The notes under the pieces were generated by a model. That model searched no databases. It was not told the origin of the DNA and worked only from the letters and a program-made list of their open reading frames with translations. From the NCBI RefSeq assembly GCF_036588685.1, contig NC_086376.1, forward strand, positions 26,015,930 to 26,079,929: DNA of 64,000 nucleotides. The letters run 5' to 3'. Every line of letters starts with the position of its first letter. The first letter of the stretch is position 1. This DNA comes from Mytilus trossulus. Lineage: Eukaryota > Mollusca > Bivalvia > Mytilida > Mytilidae. A program made the translations under genes and the position numbers. Below, piece by piece: positions 61,001 to 64,000 of this stretch.

Positions 61001-62963
61001 CATGAGGTGAAAAAAACAAGGTATGATTAATAGTTATGAATACTTATTGTATGAAAGATTTTTTTTTTCATCAAGGATTATTAACCATGAAAATGATGTT
61101 TATGCTCATAGGTCAACTGTCAACTTCCTGAATATTCAAAACTGATGCAACCTCCTCTCAGCATAAAGAAGGTTAATTGAAAGGATAAAAAAGTATTACA
61201 AAGACATGGAAGCTGCAAAACCAATGATCATTAAAGAAACAATCCCACCTTTAGTTAAGATATTTAAAAAAAAATAATGAAAATTTTGACATTTTTCATG
61301 AAATCTGCATAAAAGGGTGTGTGACAGGGTGTCATTCTACCCCCGTAACTTTTTATTTTCCCTGGAAGCATATCTTTATTTTTTTATGACTTGTAGCATG
61401 GATACAAAGTATTTTTTATACCAATTTTAAAAAAAATTCATTGACACAATTTTTTTTTTTTTTTACTTTTACAATATTTTTTTGGCAAAATTTTACACAA
61501 GACGGTTACAGGCATATTGCAAAAAAGGGTAGCCATTTTGAAAAAAAAAAAAATTTTAAAAATAAATTTTGTCTAAAATATTTTAAAATATTCATTTATC
61601 ATAATGTTCAGAGAAAAAGTAAAAAAAAAATTATATATGCCGGTTTTTGAAGGAACCTTTATAGCTTAAACAGGCTAAATAATGACATTTTTAGGACTGC
61701 AAAGGGAGGTAACTTTTTCAAAAAATATTTCTAAAAATAGCCTGGAAACCTATTCTCAAATTTTGATATTTTGTTAGGTACACCCCAATGAACAATATAT
61801 GGGAAATTTAAGAAAGTTCATTGGCTAGATTTTTTTGGTCGTCAGTGTCCTTCTCTACCTTAATTGAAAAATTAATATGATGATATTTTATTGACAATTT
61901 GTGTATGAAAGACAATTCAGCTTGTGAATTCTTGATTATTTAAAAAAAATCTGTTTTTAAGCCAGAAAGCAAATGTTTAAGTCAAAATTCACAATATAAA
62001 TTGTGTTATCTGATATGAATGTCTAAAGGATATTTTATGATAGATGTATAACACTAAAATAATTAAATTCAAGTGGCTTAGAAATGTTCTTTATCGTTCT
62101 GTCTACTTTTAAAACTGATGTGTAACTTTGATAGACTTCTCATGATAATGTAAAGTTATTTTGAAATGTGTCTATATGTGTACAGGATGAGAAACCAGCC
62201 TTACCTTGGGATGATAGAAAACCTCGTATAAGTTGGCGTGGTGATGGACAATTTTTTGTTGTTAGTACAATATCACCTACATCAGGTAATTAATTATTTT
62301 ATTTGAGTAAGTAGATATAAGAAGATGTGGTATAAGTGTTAATCAGGTAACTCTCCATTAAAGTCACAATTTGTAAAAGTTAACAATTATTGGTCAAAGT
62401 ATGGTCTTCAATACAAAGCCTTAAAAGCTGTGTCATCAATAAAAGGGTTACTAGCTGTCAAACTCATGTTCACTGATTTGACTTACATTTTCATATTTGA
62501 TTTACAACATACTGAAATGTATATCAAAATTACAATATGTCTGAAATAAACATATAACACTGCATGCACTCTATAATATATATCAGAATTTGAGTGTATT
62601 TAGTCTAGATCCCATTTAATTAACTTTAAGGATGATTGATTGATTGATTGTTGATGTTTTAACGCCTCTTTTAAGAAACCATATTGCCTTCAACAATGAG
62701 ATTAACCCATAACATATGATCAGCTTCATAAGACCTCCACATGAAAAATATAAAACAATTCAATTGAGAAAACTAGCTGCCTAATTTATAACAAAACAAT
62801 TCAGCAAAACACATCCTTACATCTGCATGTACCAAGTTGAATATATCATCCATGCAACATTAATATCATCAGGAGCCAGAAAGTTACGTGTTTGGAGTAG
62901 AGAATGTGAACATGATTCTACCAGTGAAAATATAGATGGCGTAGAACATGCCCTTTGTTGGAA
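34066..62963 (+). CDS. ELP1: ELP1, Elongator complex subunit 1 (first seven coding exons, continues right)
   Basis: Exons: 34066-34215, 35537-35689, 36267-36348, 46525-46605, 46895-46980, 62186-62285, 62873-62963, all GT-AG and in phase (about 247 residues). It starts [12 protein letters not shown]. Later landmarks are [55 protein letters not shown] and [11 protein letters not shown]. Their order and spacing match the N-terminal WD40 propeller of ELP1/IKBKAP. ELP1 is the scaffold of Elongator, which acts mainly in the cytosol to modify wobble uridines of tRNAs. An acceptor at 34027-34028 just before the start suggests a 5' UTR intron. Introns 3 (10.2 kb) and 5 (15.2 kb) are enlarged by a LINE and by a transposon that carries its own multi-exon gene on the same strand. 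The C-terminal TPR and dimerisation regions lie beyond the window. Confidence 0.93.
35290..35440 (+). repeat. dispersed repeat 'agctgaaggacgcct', copy 2
   Basis: It aligns with 6597-6745 over about 150 bp and lies in ELP1 intron 1, ending about 100 bp before exon 2. Confidence 0.65.
35988..36161. mobile_element. 174-bp MITE in ELP1 intron 2
   Basis: Perfect 18-bp terminal inverted repeats, ATACACCTTATCGCTATT and its complement. The interior includes 'ggtcggccggccgag'. It ends about 100 bp before exon 3. A diverged copy is at 7676-7847. Confidence 0.8.
36829..37049. mobile_element. TACCGTATAG MITE (221 bp) in ELP1 intron 3
   Basis: Long inverted ends: TACCGTATAGGGGGTTATTT with 'gggggtgtaaaatttcgcg' on the left, answered by 'gcgaaaatttacaccccggg' and 'aacccgctatacggta'. 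A terminal TA is present on both sides, as in Tc1/mariner-type MITEs. Confidence 0.85.
38370..39030. repeat. dispersed repeat, relative of 10150-10800 plus a trailing 'gacggacgga' unit
   Basis: Phrases 'ttctgacacaaaataaatgt', 'gcttgtttgtggcccct' and 'gtggtacaatttcagag' match 10150-10800. The sequence continues through 'catcaacagatataaacaat' and 'gagacggacggaca'. A related reverse stretch appears near 32990-33250. Confidence 0.6.
39547..39740. repeat. inverted-repeat element, copy 2 of the 6023-6165 family
   Basis: It contains 'gaggggtcctgatcccgaaa', 'gggtcaatcccgagcttaaa' and ends 'ggtcctgccccctcatt', matching copy 1 with an internal expansion. Confidence 0.6.
40616..44086 (-). CDS. LINE ORF2, AP-like endonuclease plus reverse transcriptase
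   Basis: 1156 aa when counted from a TTG at 44086; the frame is open back to the ORF1 stop at 44158. An endonuclease of the exonuclease-endonuclease-phosphatase fold is at the N-terminus: LNVCGLN, CFVETK, LLGDFNA, VDYVIGS and the SDAHTPL catalytic His. A central reverse transcriptase has [12 protein letters not shown] and the YADD box in [12 protein letters not shown]-terminal Cys/His motif follows: [19 protein letters not shown]. All catalytic motifs are present and no internal stop is seen, so the copy may be recent. The first internal methionine is residue 59, after the first two endonuclease motifs, so initiation at an ordinary AUG would give a defective enzyme. Confidence 0.92.
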   Translation of the reverse strand: MSYNIINLNILTLNVCGLNRRIQYPEFNELIQNYDILCFVETKTDDVDEINIPGYTVKMKNRCTFANVKSGGIILAYKSNLSEHIHPIETDCKYIFWFKINKKMFHLCQDIIFGIVYIPPENSSYCIGDPFNEIEHELLMFSSDHSYVCLLGDFNARTGEDLDFTEVTYDEFSGMFDLNDVSLNTLASSNINISRKSMDKKKNNFGNIFLHLCRANNLFICNGRIGDDKDKGQFTCKNVSVVDYVIGSANFLTLLQNFSILETSKLFSDAHTPLSLSMCIYENEKKNHFKKEMFTPTEEVKRWDIENLDTFIENIDKTHTDIILTELESVNIEDVNHNCVNNIVERTCDILVNAAKTTFGTYMKCDKQNNVKMNTSKPWFDEDCKTARKKFKKFKRKLKRNFSPDLFNETKSLEKQYKRTMDKSINKHRKKIRNKISNLKSKNPKEYWKILNGNKKSKTPDIPIAVLFDYFKDLNSGENEDNENPSESQVDVDSLNVHINSVITREEVEKALKGLKNNKASANDRIVNEYLKHSFSVMCDIYVKLFNVIFDTGIVPEEWLWGDIIPLFKNKGDKFDPKNFRPITIISCFGKLFTSVLNNRLNKYSKEYSLICENQGGFRKGYSTIDNLFILYSLIQTMKNKKRKLFCAFIDFAKAFDTVWRNGLWQKLLLNDINGKMYNVIFNMYSSIKSRISFNGDTTEYFPCNIGVRQGENLSPFLFSLYLNDLEDFFHRNDVIGLNTVTHEIEEQLNIYLKLYVLLYADDTVLFSETAQDLQQQLNTFYEYCDIWKLKVNPTKTKIVIFGNGRLTSKLNFTLAGNDLEIVKDISYLGIIFSKTGSFKSAKNQLISKATKAMYEVLKKGRLHNLTVKCQYDLFDKIVRPILLYGCEIWGFSNTDEIERVHLKFCKLLLNLKKSTPSFMVYGELGAYPMSVYVEHRMVSFWSNIVNSSDSKMTNILYRYIYKLNVDGGFTFEWLICIKNILNKYGFSNIWLNQGNYSFNPKWLKLSIKQRIFDQFQQTWKSEMENSPKALCYKLFKENFEFEEYLDLLPYKDKITLCRFRTGNHRLPIETGRWRKIIRQERYCVLCNSHEIGDEFHYILNCTALSESRRAFLKPYYISRVNVLKFGSLFISKNIRVLKNLCKLIRIINIEVCSPG
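44156..45142 (-). CDS. LINE ORF1, L1-like RNA-binding protein
   Basis: ATG at 45142 ([14 protein letters not shown]), 328 aa, ending in TAG at 44156-44158. Roughly residues 30-150 are heptad-like and polar, as in a trimerising coiled coil. Residues about 150-235 ([15 protein letters not shown] ... [16 protein letters not shown]) look like the RRM-like fold of L1 ORF1 proteins. They are followed by the basic C-terminal domain ([20 protein letters not shown]). The expected role is nucleic-acid chaperone and RNA binding in the retrotransposition particle. ORF2 follows in the same frame after the UAG. Confidence 0.82.
   Translation of the reverse strand: MANRKDQKSRNEKSTAEILNESRNVLYGDSSDMSTLMNNVLTLLNKMDIRLSSIEKNTGKNTSTLTQMNEKLTSITARVITAEKDIYDVKTRVSDLETNCQGTSNIFDEVKKKTDYLEKGFDKIKEDYLRLDTSRCRIAEDLIKVERENNDMKTKLTDIQCRAMKYNLIFTGLSEHRDENIEDKLRRFLYHEMKIDQRIEFSNVHRFGRRSENGKRPIVAKFVYFSDLEMVKKAGKHLKGSDYGVNEQFPPEIEQRRRRLYPIMKEERRKKAKVVLNRDKLYVNDELVNPDVYESESTHVDPRQSTSRPQKRPRVHSTPEREDTPDHR
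47349..58884 (+). CDS. Mutator-like transposase fused to a DEDDh exonuclease (nine exons, 857 aa)
   Basis: Exons: 47349-47701, 50324-50442, 51238-51492, 53019-53156, 53972-54371, 55580-55750, 56597-56681, 57094-57225, 57964-58884, all GT-AG and in phase. The N-terminus has a CxxC...CxxC zinc module (C101, C104, C129, C132). The transposase core follows: [16 protein letters not shown], first Asp in FDAGW (D226), [16 protein letters not shown] (E295), second Asp region IIHADNDS (D319/D321), a D(2)H signature DKNH (340-343) and CSGDWC. These are hallmarks of the metazoan 'Mutator-like' transposase domain. Then comes [21 protein letters not shown]. The C-terminal ~280 residues are a DnaQ/RNase T-type exonuclease: D601 and E603 (FDLETTG), D694 ([11 protein letters not shown]), H754 and D759. 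The third acidic residue of the transposase was not pinned down. It is probably nuclear; the role of the exonuclease is unknown. The gene lies on the same strand as ELP1. Confidence 0.85.
48033..49056. mobile_element. CAGACCTGCCAACT element in intron 1 of the transposase gene
   Basis: Exact 14-bp inverted ends, CAGACCTGCCAACT and its complement. They are flanked by a 6-bp direct repeat, AATTAT (48027-48032, 49057-49062). About 1.0 kb, non-coding, hAT-like in its CAG terminus. Confidence 0.8.
49106..49806. mobile_element. inverted-repeat element with iterated TTCGCCC ends
   Basis: The left end 'ggccctggcgaatacgggt' and the right end 'cgataccagccctgg' are imperfect complements. The motif TTCGCCC recurs near both ends (as GGGCGAA on the right). 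It is AT-rich inside and has no gene. Confidence 0.65.
49812..49905 (-). repeat. short interspersed repeat fragment, reverse orientation
   Basis: The reverse complement contains 'gatgtggtatgatttccagt' and 'caagagaccaaatgatgcag', as in the other family members. Confidence 0.6.
51640..52116. repeat. nested palindromes in intron 3 of the transposase gene
   Basis: 51976-52115 is a near-perfect hairpin. A 44-nt arm beginning AAATAACACATAGGTGAGAG is mirrored at 52071-52115, with an inner stem CATTGTCAACC/GGTTGACAATG and a short loop. The same 'cacatagctgagagggtga' motif recurs at about 51697, and 'tttgattggctaatacgag' pairs loosely with 'ctctcgtctaaaccaatcaaa'. Confidence 0.75.
52400..52590 (+). 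repeat. short interspersed repeat, longest copy
   Basis: It reads 'gaagatgtggtatgattgca', 'gagacaactctccacaagag', 'aacaactataggtcactgtg', 'cagccttcaacaatgagcaa' and continues to 'aaaactaacagcctaattt'. This is the most complete member in the window. Confidence 0.75.
53692..53841. mobile_element. CAGGGGCAGATCCAG MITE, second copy
   Basis: It shares 'caggggcagatccagccatt', 'atgtccccattcaaatgcat' and 'tgatcgtc' with 23668-23814 and ends 'ctggatctgccacgg'. It lies about 130 bp before exon 5 of the transposase gene. Confidence 0.75.
54642..54837. mobile_element. 196-bp MITE with AGGGCTGTTCCA ends
   Basis: AGGGCTGTTCCAGAAAATAC plus TATG is matched by the complement of 'catagtattttgtggaacag' plus 'ccct'. 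A C-homopolymer lies at about 54665-54678. It is in intron 5 of the transposase gene. Confidence 0.85.
54905..55010. repeat. imperfect palindrome 'ggatattttaacaccct'
   Basis: The arm 'tatggatattttaacaccct' is answered by 'agggtgttaaaatatcctta'. Outer arms 'taagttcat' and 'atgaacgta' extend it. It could be a short MITE or a folded RNA segment in the intron. Confidence 0.6.
56195..56296 (+). repeat. dispersed repeat fragment 'tacccccgctccgcttta ... ctgtctgtcc'
   Basis: GC-rich 'ttatacccccgctccgcttt' is followed by 'gggctatactgtttgaactc' and a CTGT/CCGT run. This is a repeat of the bivalve type, in intron 6 of the transposase gene. Confidence 0.55.
58885..61845 (+). other. 3' part of the transposon after the coding region
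   Basis: AT-rich, without open frames of note. It holds a short interspersed repeat at 60680-60790 and an A/T-homopolymer-rich stretch (61440-61640) before the right terminal repeat. Confidence 0.5.
60680..60790 (+). repeat. short interspersed repeat
   Basis: It contains 'agatgtatgattaccaatga', 'cacaagagaccataatgaca' and 'ggccttcaacaatgagcaaa', and belongs to the same family as 52400-52590. Confidence 0.75.
62311..62425 (+). repeat. short interspersed repeat in ELP1 intron 6
   Basis: It reads 'tataagaagatgtggtataa', 'aggtaactctccattaaag' and 'gtcttcaatacaaagcctt'. It lies 25 bp after exon 6. A further related block, 'gccttcaacaatgagattaa', is at about 62636-62790. Confidence 0.65.
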
Positions 62964-64000
62964 GTAAGTCAATCATAATTACATTTATTGGTGTCAGAAT
63001 ATTAAAATAAATTGTAAAGTTATGGTTAAGTTTTTGGAAAATGACGCAGTCATTGTTCCATAACTGCCGACCTGAACTTCATTACATTTCTCTGCCTACC
63101 GCGCTTGGTTTCGTATTTCCTATTTTCCATACAAACTGGAATCTGCTTGTGTTATCATTATGCATCATTGTGTAGTATTAAATCAGCCAGGACCCAGTTT
63201 ACACTGGTTTTTGCTTGTATTCCACTACACTCAAACAAAGTGTTGTAGTTTGACGGGAACCAGTTTTAGAATTTGTAAACTACAAAACGTAATCGGTTAT
63301 TGTTCATTCCGTTTTGGTGTTTCATACCGACTTATATGGTTTGAATAAGCTTAAGACCCTTCAAACATTAATGTGATAGGTATATTAAAGATTGTTTTAC
63401 AAAAGGATTGAACTGTTTTACTTTCAAAGTCGTACTATAGGGATATCTGTCATATACGGATTTCCACTCTCACCGGTTAATTTCTTCTTTTACACGTGCT
63501 TTGGAAACTTCCTGTTTAATCGCAAGTTTTAAAATTGTTTTTGAGTGAATTAAACTTATTTTAACAATCATGAAGCGTTCCAGAATCATTTTAAAGCAGT
63601 TTCTTCTTCTCTTTGATGATGGAAAATAGGTTTTCTCAAGAAAATACCGCAAACGATCGCAGAGGAATTGAAACGTACAAGTCAAGTCGGCACCTGGTTA
63701 AATTTAGTCAAACCGGCACCTATATGACGTCAATTCGGCTTCCAATAATATTTGTTATAATATTTTCTATTCAATTAATTAATTACTGTTACCAAGAACA
63801 TAGTGAATATATTGTTGTGTATTTTGGTAAACCACGAAACGAAAGTGAATATGTAGTGTATAAAGGTAAACAACGAAGCCCTTACCAAAGCTGTTGTTTT
63901 AACAATTAGACAATTTGTGTAATTGTAAAAACAAGTCAATTATTAAAATAAAATGGAAAACTATGAGTCCCTTTCAATAAATCAAACTTTCATGCCAAAT
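62964..64000 (+). other. ELP1: ELP1 intron 7 (left part)
   Basis: No next exon is visible before the window ends. A 98-codon open frame at 63613-63909 includes repeated phrases ('gtcggcacctgg', 'accggcaccta', 'ggtaaaccacgaa', 'ggtaaacaacgaa'), so I treat it as repeat-derived. Confidence 0.45.

Larger units (their letters stand above)
47239..61859 (+). mobile_element. 14.6 kb TTAA-flanked DNA transposon filling ELP1 intron 5
   Basis: Left end TTAA-GGTAGAGACGGACA (47235-47252). The right end is the complement of GGTAGAGAAGGACA followed by TTAA (61846-61863). Thirteen of 14 terminal bases match. It encloses one nine-exon gene (47349-58884) for a transposase-exonuclease. At least five smaller elements lie inside its introns and 3' part. 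TTAA duplication is typical of Kolobok and piggyBac elements rather than of plant Mutator, so the superfamily label needs testing. Confidence 0.62.

Noticed and set aside
63613-63909. 98-codon open frame with a hydrophobic segment
   Set aside because: It has internally repeated phrases and lies inside an ELP1 intron with no splice or family support.

Overview
The window is invertebrate nuclear DNA: AT-rich, with intron-split genes, canonical GT-AG junctions and very dense interspersed repeats. Several repeat families (the 'AGCTCACCTGG' element, the 'agaccagaaaa(c/t)ataatgc' element, a short 'gaagatgtggta' repeat, TACCGTATAG and TACTGTGGATTCATT MITEs) are ones I associate with bivalve molluscs. 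I infer a marine bivalve, probably mussel-like. The species is not proven by the sequence.

Layout. (1) 3588-7013, minus: the first three coding exons of KATNAL2 (katanin-like ATPase, LisH region). (2) 7.0-13.8 kb: intergenic, a pile-up of DNA-transposon derivatives, including a 1.6 kb foldback-like element and a dead hAT element. (3) 13.85-14.9 kb, plus: one long coding exon of an unrecognised protein. (4) 14.9-20.0 kb: repeats only. (5) 20475-30497, minus: a complete nine-exon LRRC28 gene, assembled here at 375 aa. It carries three minisatellites: a 66-bp array that encodes its last residues and holds its stop codon, a 29-bp array in intron 2, and a 48-bp array that copies the exon 2 splice donor 14 times in frame. 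(6) 34066 to the right edge, plus: the first seven coding exons of ELP1 (Elongator subunit 1), divergent from LRRC28.

ELP1 introns hold two large mobile elements. Intron 3 contains an apparently intact non-LTR retrotransposon (about 40472-45307, antisense). It is inserted in a short TTAA-flanked DNA element, which lies between a further TTAA-flanked inverted-repeat pair. The two retrotransposon ORFs share one frame and are separated by a single UAG. Intron 5 is occupied almost entirely by a 14.6 kb TTAA-flanked element (47239-61859) with 13/14-matching terminal repeats. It encodes a nine-exon, 857-aa, fully open protein: a Mutator-like transposase core followed by a DEDDh 3'-5' exonuclease with all catalytic residues. 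I regard this transposase-exonuclease unit and the multi-donor LRRC28 exon as the most interesting contents of the window.

Housekeeping functions here (Elongator tRNA modification, katanin-like AAA protein, LRRC28) are unrelated to each other. All exon models come from reading splice signals and reading frame by eye; no transcript data were available.
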